A stretch of DNA of 64,000 bases. Origin: Pegea sp. RAD2-039. Taxonomy: Eukaryota > Chordata > Thaliacea > Salpida > Salpidae. The stretch lies in NCBI GenBank assembly GCA_034620365.1, contig JAQGEQ010000071.1:2294001-2358000 (forward strand), in the 5' to 3' direction. The notes beneath the pieces were generated by a model that was given only the letters and a program-made list of their open reading frames with translations, was not told the origin of the DNA and made no database searches. The translations under genes and the position numbers were made by a program. This document shows, piece after piece, positions 47,770 to 58,443 of this stretch (positions are counted from its first letter, which is position 1; the number at the start of each line of letters is the position of its first letter).

Positions 47770-48190
47770 AGGCGACGAGATGAAAAAGCAGAATCCATCG
47801 TGCTTTGGTTCGAAACCCATCTCGTCAAAGATATGTTGTAAAAAGCTCTTTACGCTACCTACCGGGCCATATATATCTTGTCGTTGTTTTGGGAGAAGCA
47901 AAAACTACAAAAAATACTCGACAAAAAGTTTACAATCGTTAACCTTGATGCCACTGTCCCAGTTCATTGGGCTATGTCAACCGATAGCTACTCTCCGCTA
48001 GAATCAAGGCCAATGCGCAGGTATAAGGGTGGTATGAAAATTAATATTTATCTCTAAAAGTTCTATAGCGATGGTAGCGGAAGATGCCATCTGGAAACTA
48101 CAGTCACAATTCTGCTTATAGGCGGTTCAGGGTATGAGTCATCTTCATCGTGAAGCAAAGATTACATCAGCACCTGGTAGCAAATAAGTA
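47770..48190. repeat. GC-richer block with a tRNA-like start, possible second SINE family
   Basis: Distinctly richer in GC than the flanks and not protein-coding. It opens with GACGAGATG, whose reverse complement CATCTCGTC occurs about 50 bases later, just after a B-box-like GGTTCGAAACC. That pairing resembles an acceptor stem around a shortened tRNA. The rest (about 47830-48190) has no frame of note and holds unusual mixed-composition words such as AAGGCCAATGCGCAGG and GGCGGTTCAGGGTATGAG. I see no second copy in the window, so calling it a SINE rests on composition and the tRNA-like start only. Confidence 0.35.
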
Positions 48191-49074
48191 GAACTTTTTG
48201 TTTAAAACTGATAAACCTTCAAATTGTCTTAACTAGCTTTTTAATGAAAGTCAATCAAACTTCAATGTAAAATATTTAAGTTGTTTCAAAACAAATTTGA
48301 AAATATTTTTCAAAATATTAAAATATTTAAATATATAAAGATATTCAAAACTTGATGAGACTACACAAATAATAAAATAAAAAATATAAAGAGTCTATTG
48401 ATCATATAGTACTTCCTGGATTATTTACTAAACTTTATTAAGATATATCAATTATAAGTTACATATTTTAAAAATTTAAGATAAACAATTTGCTTTTTAT
48501 AAAGTTCATTTATTAATTCATTTAATAGATAAAAAATAAAACAAATTCTAAAAGCTATTGGGCTTATTTTACCAAACTGCTCTTTTATTATCTCAATTTT
48601 ATTATATATGAAAAGGCCAACAATCTTAATTAGTTGAATACTTATTAAAAAAAACATTATTGAAATTAAATTAGTTTATTAGCATTCTTCATACAGTTGG
48701 CAACAATTGAAACACAAAACTTGAAGCATAGTTATTACAAAAACAAATCCTACACAATTATAAGAATATTATTAGCAAGTTTTTAGGATGATGAAACATA
48801 TTATTAGAATCCTCCAGTTGATTTGATCTGTAGGATAATCATAATATAAGTTGTTTCAAAAATTTCTATACAACAAAAATTTGATTAAAATGAACAAAAC
48901 TACATGATAACAACTTGAACAAAAAATGTTGATTAAAGACTATCATAGTAGCAACCATAATTTTGACTATGAAATGCATGCAGCATAAAAAAGCAATTAA
49001 AAAGAGTGTTAAGTACTATCTTCCTTTTGTACAGGTAGTCGTATGAAGCAATTTAAAAAAACAAAAGTTACATT
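48191..49074. other. Intergenic, MRG15-like gene 3' flank
   Basis: AT-rich. Probably holds the 3' UTR of the minus-strand gene to the right. The 69-codon frame at 48448-48657 is compositional. Confidence 0.45.
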
Positions 49075-49950
49075 TCATTTTTTTACAATTTCAGATGCCA
49101 AAAAATAATCATTAGAACTAAATAGAAAACTAACATTTTCTTGTAAATATGATAGAAATTCATGTATATACTGAATTGTTTTAGAAGCCTGTGTCTCAGA
49201 TAAATTAGAGTAAGCTAAAACAGAACCTAATCGTACAAATAATCTTAAAAGATGAGTTACACCATAAATTTGAGAAGGAGTTTTACCAGAAAGTTTTTGT
49301 ATAATTTCATTATATTGTTGTCTTTCAACTGGATAAAGAAGTTGTGAACTTAACAAGTTGTTGAAGTAAAATTGAACGCCACTAGTAAACTCTTTGAAAG
49401 TTTCACTATTTTCAACATTCTCTGAACATCTTTTTTCATAATAAGTTTCTAAAATATTGACCACAGTAACATTTGATGGTTGTTTACATAACTTTTGCTG
49501 TCTTGTTATTAAATCCCAATCATCTACTAAAATAGAATTTAATATTTTTGGTAGCTCAATTTTAAATGTAACTTTTGCCATGTATTCATCTTTTGTTTCA
49601 ACAGTTGCTAAGACTTTATTAAGTTTGCTGACATCATTGCTGATATTTTTACTACTGCCAGATTTTTCAGGACGCCCTGGTTTTCCAAGAAGTTTTTTTC
49701 TTTTAACTTCACCAACGTGTTGCTTTTCTAAATTATCTTTTAAGTTCAGATTTTCTTCATTTATTTTTTTCAATCTGACCTCATCAACCCATTCATCAAG
49801 AGTCTTACTTGATCCTATAAAATGAACTTTATATTTGATTGTAGCTTGAGAGACTTTAATCTCAATACATTTTGCATCTTTCAATATAGGCCCACAAAAA
49901 CATAAGACTTTTTCATTGACTTGAAAGTCTGAAGAATGTAAATGGGGCAT
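49075..49950 (-). CDS. MORF4L1: MRG15/MORF4L1-like protein with an altered chromo barrel
   Basis: A single exon encodes 291 residues, against 323 in human MRG15. MRG15 is a subunit of NuA4/TIP60 acetyltransferase and SIN3/HDAC complexes and reads H3K36 methylation through its chromo barrel. The N-terminal barrel is recognisable (about 9-60: FQVNEKVLCFCGP, DAKCIEI, KYKVHFIG, LDEWVDE), followed by a basic linker (KRKKLLGKPGRPEK) and the MRG domain (about 122-285: LVDDWDLITRQQKL, QLLYPVERQQYNEI, THLLRLFVRLGSVLAY, FLFSSNDYFLAS). The cage positions that are His/Tyr/Tyr/Trp/Trp in human MRG15 appear here as C19, K24, F44, S47 and L51. Methyl-lysine binding is therefore unlikely, while the protein-binding MRG domain looks sound. 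A minus-strand AG lies 10 nt before the ATG. It may be a divergent or retrocopied paralogue. Confidence 0.92.
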   Translation of the reverse strand: MPHLHSSDFQVNEKVLCFCGPILKDAKCIEIKVSQATIKYKVHFIGSSKTLDEWVDEVRLKKINEENLNLKDNLEKQHVGEVKRKKLLGKPGRPEKSGSSKNISNDVSKLNKVLATVETKDEYMAKVTFKIELPKILNSILVDDWDLITRQQKLCKQPSNVTVVNILETYYEKRCSENVENSETFKEFTSGVQFYFNNLLSSQLLYPVERQQYNEIIQKLSGKTPSQIYGVTHLLRLFVRLGSVLAYSNLSETQASKTIQYIHEFLSYLQENVSFLFSSNDYFLASEIVKK

Positions 49951-49963
49951 ATTTCAATCACTA

Positions 49964-52795
49964 TTATGTTAAGTTAAGAAACAGACAGAAAAAAAAACAA
50001 TAAAAAGATTAGTTTTTTTTTAATTTTATCAATTAAAAATAGTTTGTTTAAACTTCCTAATGAAGAGTTAAAAATATTCTAACATATAAGTCAAATTTAA
50101 CAGATTTTTAAAAAATATTAAATGATAACAACTTATAAAAATCATTAAAACTTTAATTTCATGAATTTTAAGCTAGTTGTTTATAATAATTATTCATGGA
50201 ATTTAACCCTATTTATAAAAAGAAAAAATAAATTACTTATAAATATCAAAATATAGAAATTCTTAAAAAAAAGTATTTTTGGTGCTATAAAAAATTATGG
50301 AAATTTACCGTTTATAAAATAAAGCATGGAACAGGCGAGGAAAAGATGTATATTTAAACTTCAAATCAATAAAAAATGACTTAAGATCAATTTAAAAACT
50401 ATAAATTACTTCAGAAAATGTAAGAACTTATAAAAAGTAAAACTTTTAAAACAAATTTAACTGAATTATTCAAATTTTTAAAGAAAGTATTCTAAATAAA
50501 AATTAGATAAAATATTAACGTTTAAAAAATCAATAAAATTAGAAATAAAAAAACATAACCAACCTTCTTTTTAATTATAAAAGTGTTTAAGAGTGTTTTC
50601 ACACTTACAAATTAAACTAACTGTCTATAAAAACTCCCCTAATAAGAGAACTAAAGTAAGTAGTCTAACTATTAAACTATAAAATAAATAATATTTTTTT
50701 TAATTGCTGATATTTACTTAGCTATGTAAAAGATTTCTTGTAAATTAGGGTTTAAGTAATCATGCGTAAACATCCGACAGTTTATATGATATTTTCTTCA
50801 GCAAGTTTTGAAGCCATTTTCAGTTATATTATAATTGGTACAAAGCTTTTTCGTCTAACGCTGCTATAATACATAAAGTTTTATATTTCTAGCTTCTAGG
50901 CTGGTGAATTCCTAAATATTGATATCTTACAAACAGATTGGTATAACCAATCATCTATAAAAACTATGTAATATTTATATGTAACTGTAATGTAATAGTT
51001 ACATACAAACTTACACAGTATACTTGATAGACAGCAACTTCAAATTCCTTAGAAACAAGGCTAGACCAATTAGGACTGTTTGTAATTACAACTGATGGGT
51101 TTTATTGATTGGTCTAATTAAGAACTTTAAGTGAGATTGTATGTTTTGTATCAAGAAAGATTTATCACTAAGACTTCGAACAAGTCAAATGCTGTCGAAG
51201 CTTGTGTTTTTTATATTGACATGGATTTCAATAAATCATCGCATATTCAAAAGTTTTCTTGGTTTTATTGATGTCGATTACGGTGATCTAGTAATGTCAT
51301 AAAAACAATGACTAGCTGATTTGGCATCTATGGTTGATATTATGATGCAACTTTCATTCTAAAGTAACTCGTTGTTGTTGTTTCTAGTTAAATTAATTAT
51401 TAATACAGATAAATATTAAGTATGAGTTAATTAATTATAATTAAATGTATAATTATCTTAACGAGTCTTTAAAATAAAAAATGAAACATTATAAGAGTTA
51501 TTTGGTGGAATGTTTACTTTCATCAAAATACTTTTGCCTTTCAGAAATATTAAATTACGACATAAATTTAGTAGTTTAATTGACAAGCTCAAATTTTGTA
51601 GAGATGGGATACATGTTTTCTATCTTTACTTTAATTGCTATTTAGTTCTATAACAGTCGATGCAACAACGTTACCCAGTTGTAATTGATAGATATTTAAT
51701 CGAACATTGGGCGAAAATAAGTTTATAAACGTGAAAGTCTATTTAGAGGAAAAATATCTCAATATAAAAGCAAATACTCAGAAAATTGTCCCTGTATTTG
51801 ATTCAACATGCTTGTGGAGTTAAATGATTAAAATCAAATACAATATTCAAACTTTACATCTTGACATTTTAAGCAACTTTTGCAAATTACGTCTTATAAT
51901 ACTTTGTCCACTTTCATATAATTGTCTGTCGACAAGATAAAAGTAGAAAGGAACTTTGCTTGAACTTTATGGATTTTATTTGTATAAGTATTTGGTCATT
52001 ATTAGCGTTACTGTACTTCTGTGACTTTTGTAATTTGTGTTGTAAGCACACTGATCTTAACTAACTTTTGAATATCCAACTTTGCTGTGGTAGTTCCAAA
52101 AATTGAAAGCTTTTCATGAATTGATTGTTAAATTTGTAATTAAAATCAATAATAACTTCAAGCATAATTTTTTTCCAAAATGTTATTGAATCAATTTGTT
52201 AAAAATAAATAAATTATAAGATACGTGTAGATGTTAAAATTGCTGCTAAATACTTAGACTAAAATCTGGGTTGGTTTACACAAATGAATAATTCAAGTCA
52301 ACGAAGGACTTTTATAATTTATTCATTAGCACCGCGTTATTCATAAAAGTCCTTTTTTCAGTCAAGGATTTTCTTTCATATCAATATAATCTTTATGTCA
52401 GTCTATATTGAAAATATGAAAGTTGTTTTGACTGTTTTAAGATACGACTTGTCAGCATATTCGATAATCCTATTTAGCTGTAATCAAATACAAGATTAAA
52501 AACTCATTAGTGCTTTGGTATTTCAAATGAAACAAGACGACAAAATCTATTCATTCAGCCAACATGATCTTTATTAAAGACAAATGCAGAAACAATATTA
52601 CTTAAATAAATTAGCAAAAAAGTTTAAGAAAAAGAAGTTTTTACAAGATACATCACAAACCAAAGTAAAATAATAAATTTAAATACATATAAGATGCTAA
52701 ATTCTTGAATAACTAAGTCGAAGTACATGTGGTGTCCTCAACGGCAAGCAAAAACGTCATATTATAAGGTTATAAGTCTGGATACTACATGATAT
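49964..52795. other. Intergenic, AT-rich
   Basis: No gene or repeat recognised on either strand. Confidence 0.5.
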
Positions 52796-54174
52796 CTACT
52801 TTTTAAGTGTCATAATTCCGATACAGGCAGCAGCAGCAAAAACCCCGATTGAAATGTGAGGTAGGTAGGTTTTAAGGAAGGAATCGTCGCTTTCTACAAC
52901 CGATTGCTGGCAAGTTGGAGTTGTCAAAGTTTCATCTTTTACTGTTAGCACGCTATCTGTACTGTCTTCAGAAGATGTGATTGGCTCATCAATTGAAGGT
53001 GTGTCTTCTTCTGAAAAAGTAATTTGTTGAGATGATTTGAAGAACTAGATGACAAAGAAGTGATTTTATTAAAAGTTTTTGAAACAACCTCATGTTTAAA
53101 CAAAAAACAAATTTGTTGGATTAAGGCGAGAAAAAATAATTAAAGAAGTTCACGAACCACTTTTTAAGATGAAATATTTAATGAGATAAAACTAGAAAAA
53201 CCACGTGACGTCAAACTAACTTGTTAATATAATAGAAGCGTCGACATCATCAGTCATCAGTTTAATGAAAGATGCAGAAATATTTGGAGGTTTTTCGATG
53301 ATTTCTGGTGGAGTAGCTGAATCCATACTTTCACTGCCTTCATCTTGAGGAATAGAAGTAAAAGATGATAAATGAAGACCAGATCGAGGAGTTTCTGTTT
53401 AAAAAGGTCATCAACAATCTAAAACATGAGTCGACAAAATAAGCTTACCAGTAGAAGTATTCGCTGAAATGGTCTGTAACAGAAAAAGAAATTATTTACG
53501 AACTTAAAATTCTATTTACTAAGCTGATTTTTGTCACAGCAAAATAGTTTAGTTCTAATCAAAGTTAGAATAGATGTCAAAATAATTAGTATCATGTATT
53601 GGACGACTTCAACAAAAAGTTAATTTATAAATACAGCTGAGCTTATACATAGCAAATGATTTATTGTTCTAGCACATGATATAGAAAATGCCATAAAATA
53701 CTCGTAAATAATAAAATTAAAGTTCAAATAATCCTTTAAAAGCAAATAAACAAATACTTAAATAAAAAACTAAAGATTGAAAAAAGTTTTCTAGTCTATG
53801 AGAGAACTAACCACTTGTTCAGGGACCATCACTATACTGGAGGACAAGTCAGTATCAGAAATAGGACAGCTACGTAAATGAAGCCAATCATAATCCCCAT
53901 GTAGTAACTTGTCACAAAATAATTTCAAAGGATCTAAAACTATGTTCAAGATGTAATCCACTAAAAACTCGTCATCACCAGAAACAAGATAAAAAATCAG
54001 TTGAAGACAGATTACAAGCTGAAATATAAAAACGAACTTTTAATTAAGATTATCGGTCAAGTTTTTCATGTAAAAAAGTTAACAAGAAGTAAATTTACAT
54101 CATCTATTGAAGCAAAGTAGTCTTTCTGTATTAATCTCTTTACAGACTTGTCGAAATCTTCTGCAGTGATACTT
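52796..54174 (-). CDS. Tail-anchored acidic protein, possibly Bcl-2-like (BCL2L13-type); 5' exons not resolved
   Basis: Five minus-strand exons join in frame to the stop: 54174-54099, 54018-53812, 53473-53449, 53394-53221, 53010-52796 (about 232 visible residues). The first part is helical and hydrophobic: ITAEDFDKSVKRLIQKDYF, LVICLQLIFYLVSG, DEFLVDYILNIVLDPLKLF and HGDYDWLHLRSC. A long Ser/Thr/Glu-rich linker follows (ETPRSGLH, SIPQDEGSESMDSATPPE, SSEDSTDSVLTVKDE) and the protein ends in a single hydrophobic helix plus two lysines (ISIGVFAAAACIGIM, then TLKK). That ending is typical of tail-anchored mitochondrial or ER proteins. The order, a Bcl-2-like helical domain, acidic linker and C-terminal anchor, resembles BCL2L13 (Bcl-rambo), and HGDYDW sits where the BH2-like tryptophan would be. 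This is architecture plus weak similarity only. The first visible exon starts in mid-codon, so the N terminus lies upstream. Confidence 0.7.
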
Positions 54175-55213
54175 CTACAAAAAAAAGGTTTGCATTAAAT
54201 GGTCTTATAAAAATATTTATAATCTTAAATTAAATTGAATCACAAAACTATAATTAAAGAATTTCTAATGAGCTTATTGTAAGAATTTAAATAAACATAA
54301 TACCAACTTAAAATAGTTGCAACGCAGAAATAGTTTATATAATCTTTATTTTATCATATATAATTTCATTTAGCTCCATTAAAATATATAACAACTTTGA
54401 TTTATCTTTTAGTCTAGACATATCTATGACATAAACATCTTTTTGTTCAATCCAAATATAACAGAGAGAAAATCTATTAACAAATCAAGTTGAAGTACTT
54501 TATCAATGTCAGAGAACTCTCAACTACCAAGCACAAAGCATCTGTTTGCCAGTTATCTTATAGGAGAAAGGAACTCAAAAGCTTTATTTTACCTCTTTTC
54601 ATTTGCTATTTTCTAAACTTTATTTCAATCCATGCAGAAGAAGATATATTGATTTTAACTAATCAAGATCAAAGTATCTTCAAAGGATTAGAGTCTAAGT
54701 CTTCAAGAGCTACTTTATAGATGTATATGTTTTGATGAATGGTTTCATGAAGAAAACCAAAACTTTTTGAAATGAGAAGCTTGATAATTAATTACTTGAG
54801 TTTGTACCAAACCACAAACTACTTGAAGGTATCTGAAGCCTATCACCAAGCTGATGAGAAAGCCAACTATCATTTAGACAAGTAGCAGGAGTAGCTTTTA
54901 AAGATTCTATCATGTGATAGTTTATCAATATGCAAAGAACAAAGAGAGATGACCTCACATGACCTGGCAGCAAGCAAGAGAAATGATGTCAGTGGGTGCA
55001 GAAGTAAGCCAGGTGGCTGACAAACTGATTAATGATTGTGCCAAAGCCATTCTATCATAAAAATACAACTAAAGAATCCAAGAATAAGAAGTTGATCTTT
55101 AACTAAATTAAATTTATTAATAAAACCTAATAACGATAACCTCAACTTTAGTGTAGTTATATATATATTTTATAACACAACAAAAAATAGTAATATAAAT
55201 ATATAAAATTATG
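54175..55213. other. Probable region of missing 5' exons of the tail-anchored gene
   Basis: Two minus-strand stretches look partly coding. About 55052-54959 starts ATGGCTTTGGCACAATC, and about 54950-54790 encodes an SWLSHQLGDRLQIPSSSLWF-like peptide after a good acceptor at 54959. I could not join either to the exon ending at 54174 in a consistent phase. The plus-strand frame 54490-54720 is not gene-like. Confidence 0.3.
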
Positions 55214-55521
55214 TTACTCTAATTTGTTCAGGCTAATAGCTTCATTGTTGCATTCATCAAGCTTTTGAATTGAAATTGATGGTAGAGAAAGTACTATTTC
55301 CATGTAAACTTTTCCATAAAAATAAATTGTATTAAAAATTGTCACCATGAAATATAAAAAAGTTATTAAATACCTTTCACGTGATCTTTAAACAAATCAT
55401 TTTCAAGTTCCTTTATACATTTATCAAGCAGATTATTTTGAAGTTCATCTTTCTTAGATTGTTGTTTAACATAACAATAAAAAATTAGGTAGGCCCCATC
55501 ATTAAAATTTAATTCATCCAT
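55214..55521 (-). CDS. Small two-exon protein of unknown function
   Basis: Exon 1 is 55521-55374 (ATG to a GT donor, phase 1) and exon 2 is 55308-55214 (to a TAA). Together they encode 80 residues rich in Lys, Asp, Glu and Leu. The sequence starts MDELNFNDGAYLIFYCYVKQ, continues with a likely helix (KDELQNNLLDKCIKELENDL) and a second helix-like part (FKDHVKVYMEIVLSLPSI), and ends SLNKLE. The splice signals are good and both exons keep an open frame, which supports a real gene. It has no signal peptide or membrane segment and I do not recognise the family. It could instead be the 5' part of the neighbouring minus-strand gene through alternative splicing, but its own stop codon argues against that. 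Confidence 0.6.
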
Positions 55522-58443
55522 ATTCTTACTTAGGCAAAATCTTTATAAAGACAAAAAGTAGTTTTACTTCCAGCTTAATTAAAAAGTATAGCTGTCAATA
55601 GCAAAGAAAATTTTAATCATATAAATTAGTCAAGTTTTTTAATAAATAGAAATGATATTATAATGAAGAAGCTTATATATAAACAACCTTAAACCTAAAT
55701 GCTCAACTAAAACTTCATTAAATATAACTGAAGAGATTACACCATCTAGTTAAAAGTTTTATTATTAAGACTGAATTGTAAAAACATTTTAAAAGTCAGA
55801 AACATGTTTTGGGTCTTTATAAACATTAAAAAAGTATTATTTTTCATACTTAACTCATCTTTAATATTTACAAAATAAGTAGATGTACACAATAAGGAGA
55901 TTACTTAATTGCTTTATTTTTATTATGCCTTTTAATTTATATAAACATCCAAGAAAATAAGTACTATTATAACTATTATAATTCTTTTAGACTATTGTTA
56001 ACTGCTAGTTATATAAAAATAAAGATGTTTTGAAGTACCATTAGTATACTAAACAAGTCATAACATTAAGATTCTATGTCAAGCAATTATATAGTCGTTA
56101 AAATTCATAATATATTTTCTGATACTAAGCTCAAGAACTAACTTTTATAAAAAATATTTCTTAGTAGCAACTAAGATAAGTTTCAAGTTATTATAAAAAA
56201 TCTTTTAAGTTGACATTACTAATGATTCATAACGCAAATATTAAGCTTGATAAAAACAAACTTTCAAAAAACAAATAAGTTATAAAACACGAAATCATTA
56301 AAGGAAATACATTGCATACAACACAAGTTTGGTAATGATACTGTAACCGTCTCTCTAACAATGTAAGTTTTTATGTTTTTAAATATTCTGTTTTACTTTC
56401 GATAGCGTAAATCGTTTACAAAGTATATAAAAGGAAATTAGATAGAAAACTGACAAAAAACTGCAACTACTAGCACAATGGAGCAAATTAGTACACGTTT
56501 GCCGAGCTGATTTTTGCATACTTTATCTAGTTTCAACTTGCTTATACAATTTTCAAACTTACTCTTCAAGGTTAAAAGCAGTGCTTGATACAAACCAAAA
56601 AATTTCACAAGATAAAGATGACAGTTTTTCAACTAAGTATTTATAGTATAAGTAGGAAAATATTAAATAAATTATTTTTATGCCACTGCTATAAACTCTT
56701 GATAAAACTTGATGGCATTTTCACCAATTTTTTTCTTTATAATTTTATTAAGATATTTGGATATAATTTGATCAGTTAGCAATGTTATCTCGATTTGCTA
56801 AAAATTAGTGGTTTACCACTCTTAATTTGCATATCAAATATTCTATATTATACATAACATTTATGAATATCTTAAACTAACTCAAAGACTTTCATATGCT
56901 TTCAGGATAAATTTAAGTCTTTTAAAAGTTTTAAATTAAAACTAAATGAGAATATTGATGTATAAAGTATTAGTTCAAGATTTAAAGAATGCTCTTTTAC
57001 TTAACTGAGTTGATACGAATAAATCATCTCTTTCATCTTATCACAAACAAAAAACCTGAACCAAAAAATTTAAAAAGTACAAAAAATCCTAACTATACTA
57101 TGATTTCATTCCAATCAAGTGTTCCATAGTCATGTTTTAAATTTATTTATCAGAACTGGGTTATTATAATTAAGAATTTTTATAAAAAGTATGTATCATT
57201 TAAAAAAGATGTTATAGTCAAATTTAGTAAGTAATTTAGTAACTTAAATAACAAAGTTTAAACAAAAATCTAATTACAAACTCAAAATGTGCTTTTTGCT
57301 TAGCAATAAACTTTGAATGCTCTAAACAAAATCACAGAAAAAAACGTTACATAAATATTTTTTTTAAATATAGATAATAAAGATAAGTATATAAACAAAT
57401 TAAAATTTAAATAAACAAATAAACATGAACAGCTAAAAACTCTCTGAAGTAAAAAAAAGTTTTGTTTCACTTTAGGGACTTTCATAATTTTTATATTATT
57501 TTCATGCTGTTGAATTTTACTATTGTTAATCTTAAAGCATTTAAAAAATATAAATTTTTTTGTTATAGATAGGCTGTATTTACTATGAAAATCACTAAAT
57601 TCTGTGTTATGTCGTTGATTAGTCTATCAAATACATTATACTATATAAGTTCTTGTTATAACTGTTTAAATATATCTTACATTTATTCATTTAGACCATA
57701 ATTTAATAAAGAAAATAATATTTTCATGATGATTTACTAATTAGGAAGCTATTGTAATGACAAAAATACATTTTAACTTAAGTGTCAGATAATAAAATGC
57801 CATAAAAAAATCTAATTTTTAATTTAATAAGCAGAACTTATAAGATAACAGTTAGTAATTAGTTTAGTAGTACAAATTGTATATGATTGAGTTATTGTTA
57901 TCAGAAGCTACAATGGTTTTGAAACTCAAAATAATACCACAAATGATTTCTTTCTTATCAAGACGAATTCACTTTCATTATAGCTAAATAAAATTCATAC
58001 TTCTGTACTCATTAATATAAATAGTTCTATTACTTTTGGTTGGGATGAAATATAACTTAGAACTTTCTTCAATAAACTTTTTGTCTAATATAAAAAGTTT
58101 TTTATGATTTTTTGACCACTGTTCAATCATGTTTCTCTTTGATTCTCAAAATAAAAAAGTTTAGTAAAAAATGAATAAATACTTTCTCACATGACGTAAA
58201 AATAGACTTTCACATGACAAAGTAATTATAAAGTTGATAGCATTAAGTGAAAATTTTTAACTATTGCTTTATGAATGGTTCAAGTTTATTCAAATCTTTC
58301 TAACTGTTTCATTTTTTTACTTTAAGTTATTTGTTTTAAAAATAAACCTTCAAGATTATATCTCATGATGTATTTCATTTAACATTAATAGGTTACATTG
58401 GCACAACTTTATTTTTATCTTTTCTTACAAACATTTGTTACAA
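55522..58443. other. Intergenic, AT-rich
   Basis: Divergent spacer between a minus-strand and a plus-strand gene. It probably holds both promoters, but no motif can be pointed out. Short frames here are compositional. Confidence 0.5.

Noticed and set aside
49457-49825. Plus-strand 122-codon frame
   Set aside because: Antisense shadow of the MRG15-like coding exon.
54490-54720. Plus-strand 76-codon frame
   Set aside because: No homology, no splice or start context, and it falls in the likely 5' region of a minus-strand gene.
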